Assembly: GCF_003722335.1 (NCBI RefSeq)
Contig: NZ_CP026100.1
Span: 3,136,001 to 3,200,000, forward strand
From: Caulobacter flavus
GTDB taxonomy: Bacteria > Pseudomonadota > Alphaproteobacteria > Caulobacterales > Caulobacteraceae
Direction of reading: 5' to 3'
Length of the DNA: 64,000 nucleotides
Below the pieces are notes generated by a model. The model was not told the origin of the DNA. It was given only the letters and a program-made list of their open reading frames with translations, and searched no databases. Both the position numbers and the translations under genes were made by a program. Position 1 is the stretch's first letter. Each line of letters starts with the position of its first letter. Positions 9,894 through 18,095 of the stretch are shown here, piece after piece.

Positions 9894-10740
9894 CGCTCCG
9901 GCGGTCGCTTCCGTGGACCTCGACGCCTATTTCGCGCGGATCGGCTATGCCGGCCCACGCGAGCCGACGATCGAGACGCTGCGGGCGATCTGCCAGAAGC
10001 ATCCGGACGCCATTCCGTTCGAGAACCTGGACGTCCTGCTGGGGCGCGGGATCAGCATCGTCCCGGCCGACGTCGACGCCAAGCTGATCGCGGCCGGCCG
10101 CGGCGGCTACTGCTACGAGCAGAACAGCCTGCTCAAGCGCGTGTTGGCTGCTGTCGGTTTCCAGGTCGAGGGCCTGATGGCCCGGGTGCTGTGGATGGCG
10201 CCGGAAGGCGCCCCGCCGCGTCCGCGTTCGCATCAGGTGCTGGGCGTGAGGATCGACGGCGAGACCTGGCTGGCCGACGCGGGTTTCGGCGGCTGCGTGC
10301 TGACCGCGCCGCTTCGCCTGTTCGCCGACGGTGACCAGCAAATCCCCAACGGCGCCTTCCGCATTGTCGACGCTTCGCAGGACGGGATGGTCGAGCGCCA
10401 GGTGCAGGCCAACCTTTCTGGCCGCTGGGCGCCGCTCTACCAGGTGGCCCAGGGCGCCTGGGCGGCGGTCGATTACGAGCAGGCCAACTTCTTCACCTAC
10501 ACCCATCCCAGCTCGCACTTCACCTGGAGCATGACGGTGGGACGCACGACGCCGACCGCTCGTTACGCGCTGAAGAACAACCGCCTGACCCATCGCGACG
10601 CCGCCGGCGCGCTGGTGGAGCAGCGCGACCTGTCGGTCGACGAGTTGGAAGCGACCCTGCGCGACGTCATCGGCCTGCCGGTCGAGCCCGATTGGCGTCC
10701 GGTGCTGGAAAAGGTCGTGGCCTGGGGAACGCCGGCCTAG
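9886..10740 (+). CDS. Arylamine N-acetyltransferase
   Basis: Acetyl-CoA-dependent acetylation of arylamines, arylhydrazines or a related substrate. The 284-residue protein shows the NAT catalytic triad: Cys76 in RGGYCYEQN, His116 in RSHQVLGV and Asp131 in WLADAGFGG. PFENLDVLLGR near the N-terminus is a second family signature. Its ATG lies inside the last codons of era (eight-base overlap), so it is probably translated from the same mRNA, though it has no obvious link with ribosome assembly. The physiological substrate is unknown. Confidence 0.9.
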   Translation: MFDAPAVASVDLDAYFARIGYAGPREPTIETLRAICQKHPDAIPFENLDVLLGRGISIVPADVDAKLIAAGRGGYCYEQNSLLKRVLAAVGFQVEGLMARVLWMAPEGAPPRPRSHQVLGVRIDGETWLADAGFGGCVLTAPLRLFADGDQQIPNGAFRIVDASQDGMVERQVQANLSGRWAPLYQVAQGAWAAVDYEQANFFTYTHPSSHFTWSMTVGRTTPTARYALKNNRLTHRDAAGALVEQRDLSVDELEATLRDVIGLPVEPDWRPVLEKVVAWGTPA

Positions 10741-10775
10741 AGCCAGCCGGGCAGGCCCAGGATCGGGGCGGGGAC

Positions 10776-11768
10776 TCAGACGCCCTTGGGCGGCCTTGCC
10801 CAGGTCTGGGCGGGCAGGCGCTCGGCCGGCTGGTGATGCAGGTCGTAGCGGGTGATCTTGGCGTTGCGCAGGTGGGCCTCGATCGCGTCGACGTCCGACT
10901 GCCGGGCGAAGAACAGGTTCTCGCCGTCCGACTTCCAAAGGCCCCGCGCCGCGGCCAGCACGTCCAGCGCCGCCAGCGTCTCCTCGTAGGTGCTGCGGCG
11001 CAGGTCGTCGCGGACGTTTCTTGCCGCGGCGGCCGCGCGCTCGTCGGCGATCTGGCGGGCGTAGACGTGGTCGCGCACCAGCGCCGGCGGATCGGCCTTG
11101 CGGATCGCTTCGTCGATGGCGGCCTTGGTCCGGGCCTGGCGCGCGGCGTCCTCGGCGGCGGTCGCTTCCATCAGGTCCAGCGTCTTGCGCAAGCGGGCGC
11201 TGGCGGTCTGGACGTCGGCCTGCGAGGCGACGGTGATCGGCGAGATCACCAGCGTGCGCTCGGTGGCCTCGTAGTGCGGCTTCAGGGCCGCGATCGCGGC
11301 GGCGTCGGCGGCCCGCTCGCCAGCGGCGATGGCCAGAAGTTGCGCCTTCAGCTCAGGCTCGCCGTCCCAGGCCTTGCGCGCCTTGCTCAGCGCGATCTGC
11401 TTTTCCACGTACCAGACGCCATGCACCGACATCGGCGCCAGCACCGAGGTCGCGAACACCGCGATGGCGATGACGTTGAACGAGGTGGGGCCCATCGAGG
11501 CGTCGCGCGAGCGGATGTAGCCGAAATAGAGGCCGGCCCACAGGGCGACGGCCAGCACGCCGCAGGGGACGAGCGAGAACAGGAAGCGGCTGTTGAGCAG
11601 CTCGGACGGGTCGAACACCCGGCTGTCGCCGCGCATCTGGGCCAGGCTGTAGGCGGCGATGATCGCGACGCCAATCAGGGCGGTGACGATCAGGGCCGGC
11701 CAGACGTTCTTCGGTTTGTCCAGCTTGCGGCTGTAGACGTGCGAAGCGATCAGCGAGTCATCGGTCAT
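10776..11768 (-). CDS. Unrecognised membrane protein with long helical soluble region
   Basis: I do not recognise this 330-residue protein. It has three hydrophobic segments in the first half (about residues 22-43, 67-85 and 98-115), followed by a largely helical, Ala/Arg/Glu-rich region of about 200 residues with repeated Ala-Ala-Asp/Arg patterns, and a polar tail ending in TWARPPKGV. It converges on the arylamine acetyltransferase gene with 35 bases between stops, and is divergent from recO. No enzymatic motif is visible. Confidence 0.7.
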   Translation of the reverse strand: MTDDSLIASHVYSRKLDKPKNVWPALIVTALIGVAIIAAYSLAQMRGDSRVFDPSELLNSRFLFSLVPCGVLAVALWAGLYFGYIRSRDASMGPTSFNVIAIAVFATSVLAPMSVHGVWYVEKQIALSKARKAWDGEPELKAQLLAIAAGERAADAAAIAALKPHYEATERTLVISPITVASQADVQTASARLRKTLDLMEATAAEDAARQARTKAAIDEAIRKADPPALVRDHVYARQIADERAAAAARNVRDDLRRSTYEETLAALDVLAAARGLWKSDGENLFFARQSDVDAIEAHLRNAKITRYDLHHQPAERLPAQTWARPPKGV

Positions 11769-11948
11769 GCAGGGCCCCCCGGCTCAAGACCGCCTGCTTA
11801 GCCTCTCGCCCATAGGGAGTGCAACGGTCTTGCGCTCGCCCCTCGCGCGTCGATCGTTTTGCGGCCGGCGCCGAGGCGTCGTATGCACGCTCATGCCCTT
11901 GATGCGAACCGCGCCGCCGATACCGATGCTCCGCTCGCGAGCCGTCCG

Positions 11949-12683
11949 ATGACGGAGTGGGAAGACGACGCCTTCGTGCTGTCGGCGCGGGCGCACGGCG
12001 AGACCGGCGCCATCGTCGAGCTGCTGACCCAGGATCGCGGCAAGTTCGTCGCCCACGTGGCCGGCGCGGCCTCGCGACGGATGAAACCGTTCCTGCAGGC
12101 CGGCGCGCGGGTGATCGCCCGCTATCGCGCCCGGATGGCCGACCAGATGGGCTCGGCCCAGCTGGAGCCGATGGGAGAGGGGCCGTCTTCGCTGTTCGAC
12201 GACCGGCTGGCCCTGGCCGGGTTGCAGTCGGCCGCCGCCGTCGCCGCCGGGGCGCTTCCCGAGCGCGAGCCTCATCCCGGCGCGTTCCTGGCGCTGGAGA
12301 CCCTGATCCGGGTGCTGGAGATCCCCGACATCTGGCCGGCGGTCTATGTGCGCTACGAGGCGGGCCTGCTGCAGGACCTGGGCTTTGGCCTGGACCTGTC
12401 CAAGTGCGCGGCGACCGGCGATGTCGACGACCTGATCTATGTCAGCCCGCGCACGGGGCGGGCCGTCAGCCGCAAGGCCGGCGCGCCCTATCAGGACAAG
12501 CTTCTGCCTCTGCCGCCGTTCCTGCTGTCGTCGCAGGGGGGCTTGGGCGAGGGCGACGTCAAGGCGGGCCTCGACATCACCGGCCACTTCCTCGAGCAGT
12601 TCGTGTTCGGCCCGCTGAACCGCCCGCTGCCGCCCGCCCGCATGTGGTTGCTGGATCGCCTGGGCGAGGCGGGGCGGCTCTAG
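11949..12683 (+). CDS. recO: DNA repair protein RecO
   Basis: Mediator of RecF-pathway recombination that helps load RecA. The 244-residue product begins MTEWEDDAFVLSARAHGETG, matching the OB-fold N-terminus of RecO (the usual form is VLxxRxxGExxxxVxLLT), then LLTQDRGKFVAHVAGAAS and a helical C-terminal part. ATG 11949 is chosen: 30 further in-frame upstream residues are low-complexity and unconserved. It belongs to the rnc-era-recO neighbourhood typical of alphaproteobacteria, here interrupted by the acetyltransferase and an opposite-strand membrane gene. Confidence 0.9.
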   Translation: MTEWEDDAFVLSARAHGETGAIVELLTQDRGKFVAHVAGAASRRMKPFLQAGARVIARYRARMADQMGSAQLEPMGEGPSSLFDDRLALAGLQSAAAVAAGALPEREPHPGAFLALETLIRVLEIPDIWPAVYVRYEAGLLQDLGFGLDLSKCAATGDVDDLIYVSPRTGRAVSRKAGAPYQDKLLPLPPFLLSSQGGLGEGDVKAGLDITGHFLEQFVFGPLNRPLPPARMWLLDRLGEAGRL

Positions 12684-12701
12684 AGGCCGCCCCGGCCGGT
12701 C

Positions 12702-15515
12702 CTAGAAGAACACCTTGCGCACGCTCAGCCTCACGCTGCGGCCGAGCGGGTCCAGGTAGTCCTGGGCGTAGTTGGTCGGGATTTCTCCGGTGGCGTCGCG
12801 CACCGTCTGCTTCTGGTCGAACAGGTTGGTGACGCCGAAGGTCACCCGCGTGCCGCGCAGCACGGGGTACTTGGCGACCAGTTCTCGCCGCGCGCCCAGG
12901 TTGGCGAACAGGCGCAGGTTCACGGTCGTCAGGTCGGAGAAGCGCAGCGTGCCGGTGGACGTGCCGGTGGTTCCGCCGGTGACCTGGGTGCCTTCCTTCC
13001 AGTTGGCGGTCAGGCGCGCGCCCATGCCCTGCTTGGTGAAGCCGAGCTGGGCTTCCACTTCGTTGCGGGGCGTGCCGCCGCTGTTGCCCAGCGCGTCGCC
13101 TTCGAGCAGGTCGAGCGGCGCGGCGCCGTCGAAGATGTAGACCTGCTCGCGCAGGCGCACCGTGTGGAACAGCGCCAGCTGCAGGCGGGCCGCGCCCAGG
13201 CCGCCGGGACCGCCCGGGCCGCCGAACCCGCCGGGTCCGCGACCACCGAAGCCGCCGCCGGGACCACCGAAGCCGCCGCCAGGTCCGGCCCCGGGGCCGC
13301 CCTGGTCGCCGCCGGGACGCGGGCCGTCCGACGGAGGCTGGGCGTTGTCGCCGCCGCCCCGCTGCTCGCCGCCCTGGCGCATGGCGCCTTGCAACAGATC
13401 CATGCCGGGAGGCTGGGCGCCCTCAGCGACCTGCGTCTGGCCCTGGGCCTGCGACGCCTGGCTCCGCTGTCCGCCGGCGGCCTGGTCGCCCTGGCCGCGA
13501 CGGCTTTCGCCCTGACCCTGGCGTTCACGCCAGCGCTGCATCTCCTCCGGCGTGGGGGTAGGGCGCGGCGGCGTCTTGCCGATCTGCCGGGAGTAGTTGA
13601 AGCCCCAGCGGAACTGCTCGCTCTCGCGCTTGGCGAAGTTCACCGAGCGGGAGTCGATGCTGATCAGGCGGCCGATGCCGTCGGTGTCTTCGTCGGTCGG
13701 ATCGGCCCGCGTGAAGCGATCGGGGAAGGCCGCCTCGATGGCGGCCGTGGCGCTGGGGAACGATGCGATCGGGTTGTCGATGCGGGTGCGGGTGTAGTTG
13801 CCGTTGACCGCCAGCCCTTCGATCTGAGGCGGCTTCACCGTGAAGCCCACCTTGAAGACGTTGCGCTCCTCCGACTTCAGGTCGGGATTGCCGCCGCTGA
13901 TGCGGTTGACCTCGACGCTCTCGCCCTTGACGTAGTCGAACACCCGTACGCTGGTGGTCGTGACCAGCGGCGCGCCGAGCTGCGACATGCTGGGCGCGTT
14001 CTCCTGCCGGGTTCCCGAAACGATGAAGCTGACCGGCTTGATCGGCGACCAGTTCAGGCCGCCGCCGATAGTGGTCAGCGTACCGAAGTCCGACAGCTGG
14101 TTGATCGAGAGGTTCAGGTTGGCCGACAGGTCGCCGGCCTTGGCCATGAAGTTGTTGCGGCGGCTGGTGATCGGCAGGTCGAAGCTGACCTGGGCGTTGG
14201 CCGTGCCGCGCGACAGGTCGGCGCTGCTTTCGGTGACGCCCGCGGTGTTGCTGCGGCGCGACCAGGAATCCGTCCAGGCGCCTTCCACCCCGAGCTTGAC
14301 GGTGGTCGACAGATCGCCGGCCGGCAGGCGCGTCAGGGCGCCGTTCATCACCAGCTGGGTGTTGATCGTGTCGCTGATCGAGTGGGCGGTGTTGCGCAGG
14401 AAGCTGCCGGTGGGCAGGCCCGCGTAAGGATCGAGCGTGGGGTCCAGCGCGTCCAGCCGCCGCTGGATGTCCAGGACGCTCGCGTCCCGATCCGACGAGG
14501 TGCGGCTTTCGTCGTGGTCGTAGTTGCCGGTCAGGTTCCAGCGCCACGACTTCAGCGCGCCGTCCAGCGTGAAGCCGCCGTGGGCGTTCCACGAACGGTT
14601 CCACTGCTCCATCGCGCCCAGATCTGTGAGGTAGCGATTGAGGCTGGCCTCGCCGGTGTAGAACGGGTTGTTGGCCGGAATGGTCAGGCGGGCGCGCGAG
14701 AGGCCCTGCAGCGACTGGCTCTGATCGTAGGACAGGCTGCCGTTGACGGTCGCCGAAACGCCGTTCTCGAGCACGCGATTGTAGACGGCGTTGTAGGACA
14801 GGCTGTCGGTGCGCGGCTTGAGGGTGCGGTAGTTGGAGACGTCGCCGTCGAAGGCCGCGTCGGTTTCGGACGGGCCGATGTCGCGGTCGCTCTCCAGCAG
14901 CTTGTCGCTGTGGGCGTACTTGAAGGCGGTGTTCAGGCGGCCCTGGCGGTTGAGACGCAGGGTGCTGGAGTCGATCTGCTCGGTGGTCTGTCCGCCATCG
15001 GTGGGGGCCGCCACGCTGATCTCGCCGGTGCGCGCCCGGAAGCGCTGGCGCAGCACGATGTTGACCACCTTCTGATCGGCCGAATAGCCGTACTTCAGGG
15101 CCACTTCCTCGGGCAGGATCTCGACGCGCTGGATGGCCTCGGTGGGGATGTCGCGGATTTCGCCCATGCCCGAGATCCGCCGGCCGTTCAGCAGCGTGAC
15201 GGGCGAGCCGCCGCTGGCGCTGGCGGTCTGGGCCGACAGTTCCGACAGCAGCTCGGTGACGGAGCTGACGCCCAGCGAGCGCACGTCGGCGGCGTTGAAG
15301 GTGGTTTCGGGCTGGATGTCGCCCAGCACCGCGCCGTACTGACGCTGGCCCGTGACGACGATGCCCTCGACCTCGGTGTCGAGGTCGGCGTCGGACGGGA
15401 CCTGCTGGACGGGCTGGCGCGGAGCCTGGGAAGGCGCCGCCGTCTCCTGGGCGTACAGCATCGTCGGCGTGATGCAGCCCAGCAGACCCGCCAGGAGGGC
15501 CATCTTCCTCGTCAT
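12702..15515 (-). CDS. TonB-dependent receptor with Gly/Pro/Gln-rich insert
   Basis: Outer-membrane receptor for energised uptake of an unknown substrate. The 937-residue protein has a signal peptide (MTRKMALLAGLLGC, cleavage after YAQ), a plug domain with EGIVVTGQRQ, the conserved VTLLNGRRISG and RVEILPEEVALKYGYSADQ, and a barrel ending in FF (VRLSVRKVFF), the usual C-terminal aromatic for outer-membrane assembly. A long insert near residue 690-780, rich in Gln, then Gly and Pro (GGFGGPGGGFGGRGPGG), interrupts the C-terminal barrel third; it is unusual for the family. ATG 15515 is the first sensible start. Divergent from the PhoP/PhoQ-like pair, sharing a promoter region with an 11-bp tandem repeat. 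Confidence 0.9.
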   Translation of the reverse strand: MTRKMALLAGLLGCITPTMLYAQETAAPSQAPRQPVQQVPSDADLDTEVEGIVVTGQRQYGAVLGDIQPETTFNAADVRSLGVSSVTELLSELSAQTASASGGSPVTLLNGRRISGMGEIRDIPTEAIQRVEILPEEVALKYGYSADQKVVNIVLRQRFRARTGEISVAAPTDGGQTTEQIDSSTLRLNRQGRLNTAFKYAHSDKLLESDRDIGPSETDAAFDGDVSNYRTLKPRTDSLSYNAVYNRVLENGVSATVNGSLSYDQSQSLQGLSRARLTIPANNPFYTGEASLNRYLTDLGAMEQWNRSWNAHGGFTLDGALKSWRWNLTGNYDHDESRTSSDRDASVLDIQRRLDALDPTLDPYAGLPTGSFLRNTAHSISDTINTQLVMNGALTRLPAGDLSTTVKLGVEGAWTDSWSRRSNTAGVTESSADLSRGTANAQVSFDLPITSRRNNFMAKAGDLSANLNLSINQLSDFGTLTTIGGGLNWSPIKPVSFIVSGTRQENAPSMSQLGAPLVTTTSVRVFDYVKGESVEVNRISGGNPDLKSEERNVFKVGFTVKPPQIEGLAVNGNYTRTRIDNPIASFPSATAAIEAAFPDRFTRADPTDEDTDGIGRLISIDSRSVNFAKRESEQFRWGFNYSRQIGKTPPRPTPTPEEMQRWRERQGQGESRRGQGDQAAGGQRSQASQAQGQTQVAEGAQPPGMDLLQGAMRQGGEQRGGGDNAQPPSDGPRPGGDQGGPGAGPGGGFGGPGGGFGGRGPGGFGGPGGPGGLGAARLQLALFHTVRLREQVYIFDGAAPLDLLEGDALGNSGGTPRNEVEAQLGFTKQGMGARLTANWKEGTQVTGGTTGTSTGTLRFSDLTTVNLRLFANLGARRELVAKYPVLRGTRVTFGVTNLFDQKQTVRDATGEIPTNYAQDYLDPLGRSVRLSVRKVFF

Positions 15516-15583
15516 TCCAATCCCCAAATCTCGAACCGAATCCCTCGATTGCAGCCTCTGTAACGCATGCAACCTCGACGTAG

Positions 15584-15617
15584 CCTGAACGAACTGGTTC
15601 AGGTTCGGTTTGGGTTC
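15584..15617. promoter_or_regulatory. Candidate PhoP/OmpR-type operator: inverted repeat plus tandem 11-bp repeat
   Basis: Between the divergent receptor and response-regulator genes lies a perfect 7-bp inverted repeat, CCTGAAC (15584-15590) and GTTCAGG (15597-15603). It overlaps two abutting 11-mers, GGTTCAGGTTC (15596-15606) and GGTTTGGGTTC (15607-15617), which match at 9 of 11 positions. OmpR/PhoP-type regulators bind direct repeats with 11-bp spacing, so autoregulation by the downstream regulator is a reasonable inference. The site lies about 19 bases before the regulator's start codon. Confidence 0.55.
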
Positions 15618-15635
15618 TTCGGCTAAGGATTGGGC

Positions 15636-16301
15636 ATGCGCATCCTGTTGGTCGAAGACGACGCGCCGCTGGCCGAAAGCATCGCCCAGGCCCTGCGCGA
15701 AGAGCAGTTCGCGGTGGATATCGCCGCCGACGGCGAGACCGGCGCGCACCTGGGCTCCACCGAAACCTACGCCGCCGCCGTGCTCGATCTTGGCCTGCCC
15801 AAGCAGGACGGCCTTTCGGTGCTGCGCGGCTGGCGAGCGCAGAACCGGCCGCTGCCGGTGCTGATCCTCACCGCCCGCTACGGCTGGACCGAGAAGGTCG
15901 AGGGTTTCAAGGCCGGCGCCGACGACTACCTGACCAAGCCGTTCCGCGTGGAGGAACTGGTGATGCGCCTGCGGGCCCTGGTGCGCCGCTCGGCTGGCCA
16001 TCACGGACCGCGCATCGTCTGCGGACGGCTGACCTTCGACGCCCAGATGGGCGGGTTCGAGTTCGACGGCATGCCGCTGAAGCTGACCAGCTTCGAATGG
16101 CGGGTGCTGTCGTGCCTGATCCTGCGCAAGGAGGTGGTGGTCGAGCGGATGGACATCCTGGAGCAGGCCTACGAGGGCGACGCCGGCGGGGATTCCAACT
16201 CGCTGGAGGTCATCGTCGGCCGCCTGCGGCGCAAGATCGGCCACGAGATGATCGAGACCGTGCGCGGGCGGGGCTATCGCCTGACGGGGGGCGCGGCGTG
16301 A
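15636..16301 (+). CDS. OmpR/PhoP-family response regulator
   Basis: Two-component transcription factor. The 221-residue protein has a receiver domain with acidic pocket Asp8-Asp9, phospho-acceptor Asp51 (VLDLGLP), a conserved Thr79 and Lys101 (LTKPF), and a C-terminal winged helix ending VIVGRLRRKIGHEMIETVRGRGYRL, the OmpR/PhoB DNA-binding recognition region. Start ATG 15636 is preferred over TTG 15630 because AAGGA lies seven bases before it. Its stop overlaps a GTG that could start the kinase. The partner kinase has a PhoQ-type H box, so it is best described as PhoP-like. Confidence 0.92.
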   Translation: MRILLVEDDAPLAESIAQALREEQFAVDIAADGETGAHLGSTETYAAAVLDLGLPKQDGLSVLRGWRAQNRPLPVLILTARYGWTEKVEGFKAGADDYLTKPFRVEELVMRLRALVRRSAGHHGPRIVCGRLTFDAQMGGFEFDGMPLKLTSFEWRVLSCLILRKEVVVERMDILEQAYEGDAGGDSNSLEVIVGRLRRKIGHEMIETVRGRGYRLTGGAA

Positions 16302-16309
16302 GGGGCGCG

Positions 16310-17719
16310 ATGAATTCGATCCGCGCGCGGCTGCTGCTGAGCGGCCTTTTGTTCACCATCGTGGCGGTGGTGCTGGCGGCCCTGACCATCCGCCCGACCC
16401 TGGATCAGTTCGTGCGTCGCAACGTCGACGCCAGCCTGGAGTCGCAGATCTCGGTGCTGGCCCGGGCGGTGAAGTCCGACGGCTCGCTGGACCAGGACCG
16501 CATCCAGTCGGTCGGGCCGTTCGTCCGCCGCGGCGCCGGCTGGGCCTGGGTGGTCAAGGGGCCGGCGGGGGTGCTGCGCTCGCAGACCGTGGCCGCGGTC
16601 GAGCCCAGGCAGGGGGCGGGGCCGCCGCCCTGGCCGCGTCCCGAGCGCGACCGCGACCGGGATCGCATGCCCCAGCGCGAGATGCGTCCCGACAAGCCGC
16701 CGACGGCGCCGCTGAAGGAATCCCGCCGCTGGCGCTCGCGCAGCGGCTGGAACGAGAGCTTCTATTTCCGCACCCTGACCATCAGCACCAGCCGGGGGCC
16801 GGTGACGGTCACCGCCGGCGCGCCGCGCTACATCCGTGACCGCATGCGCGACGAGGGCCTGCGGCCCTTGCTGCTGTCGCTGGGCGTGCTGGGCGTGGGA
16901 CTGCTGGCGGCGATGATCGGCCAGCTGGAGTTGGGCCTGCGGCCGCTGCGCAAGCTGGGCGCCTCGCTGGCCGCCGTCCGCGCCGGCGAGCAGCGCCGCA
17001 TCGACGGCCGGCAGCCCCGCGAGCTGGAGCCGGTGGTGGCCGAGCTGAACGCCCTGCTGGACCACAACGAGCAGGCCCTGGCCAAGGCGCGCAGCCACGT
17101 CTCGAACCTGGCCCACGGCCTGAAGACGCCGCTGGCCACCCTGGCCGTGCGCCTGGCCGAGCCTGGGCGCGATCCCGACGGCAGCCTGGCCAGCCTGATC
17201 GCCCAGATCGACGGGGCCATCGGCCATCACCTGGGCCGCGCCCGCGCCGCCTCGCCGGGCGCGCCGGGGCGTCCGGCCCTGCCCGTGAAGTCACGGCTGG
17301 ACGACCTGGTGGCCGCCCTGTCGCGCATCCACGCCGCCGCCGGCGTCCGGGCCGAACTGGACGTGGCCGACGACCTCTATGTCGCCTGCGACCCGCAGGA
17401 CTTCGACGAGATGACCGGCAACCTGCTCGACAACGCCTGGAAGTTCGCCGAGCGCACGGTGCGGGTCACGGGCCGCCGTGAGGGCGCGCGTGTGGTGCTC
17501 GACATCGACGACGACGGACCCGGCCTGACCGACGAGGCCGCCGCCGCCGCCCTGGTGCCGGGCAGCCGCCTGGACGAGCGCGGGGCCGGGCACGGTTTTG
17601 GCCTGCCGATCGCGCTGGAGCTGGCCGAGCTGCACGACGGCGCCCTGACCCTGGGCCGCGCCCCGATCGGCGGGCTGCGGGTGACCCTGGCCCTGCCGGC
17701 CCGCAGCGCCGACGCCTGA
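16310..17719 (+). CDS. PhoQ-like sensor histidine kinase
   Basis: Membrane sensor kinase partnering the upstream regulator. The 469-residue protein has a membrane segment at about 7-28, a periplasmic sensor region to about 186, a second membrane segment at about 187-205, a HAMP-like linker (GLRPLRKLGASL), and an H box HVSNLAHGLKTPLATL with His269. The N, G1 and G2 boxes follow (NLLDNAWKFA, DDDGPGL, GHGFGLPIA). LAHGLKTPLA is typical of the PhoQ subgroup, where Mg2+ or peptide sensing is known; the signal here is unknown. The periplasmic part holds an odd Arg/Asp/Pro-rich stretch near residues 110-132. A GTG start at 16298, overlapping the regulator's stop, is an alternative. Confidence 0.9.
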   Translation: MNSIRARLLLSGLLFTIVAVVLAALTIRPTLDQFVRRNVDASLESQISVLARAVKSDGSLDQDRIQSVGPFVRRGAGWAWVVKGPAGVLRSQTVAAVEPRQGAGPPPWPRPERDRDRDRMPQREMRPDKPPTAPLKESRRWRSRSGWNESFYFRTLTISTSRGPVTVTAGAPRYIRDRMRDEGLRPLLLSLGVLGVGLLAAMIGQLELGLRPLRKLGASLAAVRAGEQRRIDGRQPRELEPVVAELNALLDHNEQALAKARSHVSNLAHGLKTPLATLAVRLAEPGRDPDGSLASLIAQIDGAIGHHLGRARAASPGAPGRPALPVKSRLDDLVAALSRIHAAAGVRAELDVADDLYVACDPQDFDEMTGNLLDNAWKFAERTVRVTGRREGARVVLDIDDDGPGLTDEAAAAALVPGSRLDERGAGHGFGLPIALELAELHDGALTLGRAPIGGLRVTLALPARSADA

Positions 17720-17805
17720 GAACACGGCCGTTCCCAATGCCGTGATCGGTCGGGCAGCCGACCAACGGCCGCGCTTGAGGTGCTAAGGTCACGGCGAGGG
17801 CTGTG

Positions 17806-18018
17806 ATGAAAACCTACACGTTCGTCTGCTTGGCCGGTAACCAGGTCGCCACCGCAGTCGATATCCAGGACCTGGCCGAGGACGCCTATCGGCGCCACGC
17901 CTTGTCGCTGCTGCGTGATCACGCCAGCGCCGAGACGATCGAGGTGTGGCGGGACGAGGCGGTGATCGACCTCGTCGAGCGGGCAGGGGCCTTCCTCGGA
18001 GCGCCCGCGGCCGGATAA
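17806..18018 (+). CDS. Small hypothetical protein
   Basis: Unrecognised 70-residue protein (MKTYTFVCLAGNQVATAVDI at the N-terminus). It is predicted alpha/beta and acidic, without signal peptide or membrane segment. The codon pattern is GC3-rich like its neighbours, which supports coding. ATG 17806 is preceded by GCGAGGG; a GTG one codon earlier is also possible. It lies between the sensor kinase and parC, 77 bases before the latter. No function is proposed. Confidence 0.6.
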   Translation: MKTYTFVCLAGNQVATAVDIQDLAEDAYRRHALSLLRDHASAETIEVWRDEAVIDLVERAGAFLGAPAAG

Positions 18019-18095
18019 GCCGCAAAAACCCCGTCGCCGCCTCGAATCGAGCGCCGCATATCTGCTAGGCTGGCGGGCCGAAACGAATCTGACTG

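Noticed and set aside
13164..15563. Plus-strand open frame opposite the first TonB receptor
   Set aside because: Shadow of the receptor gene; no recognisable protein sequence.
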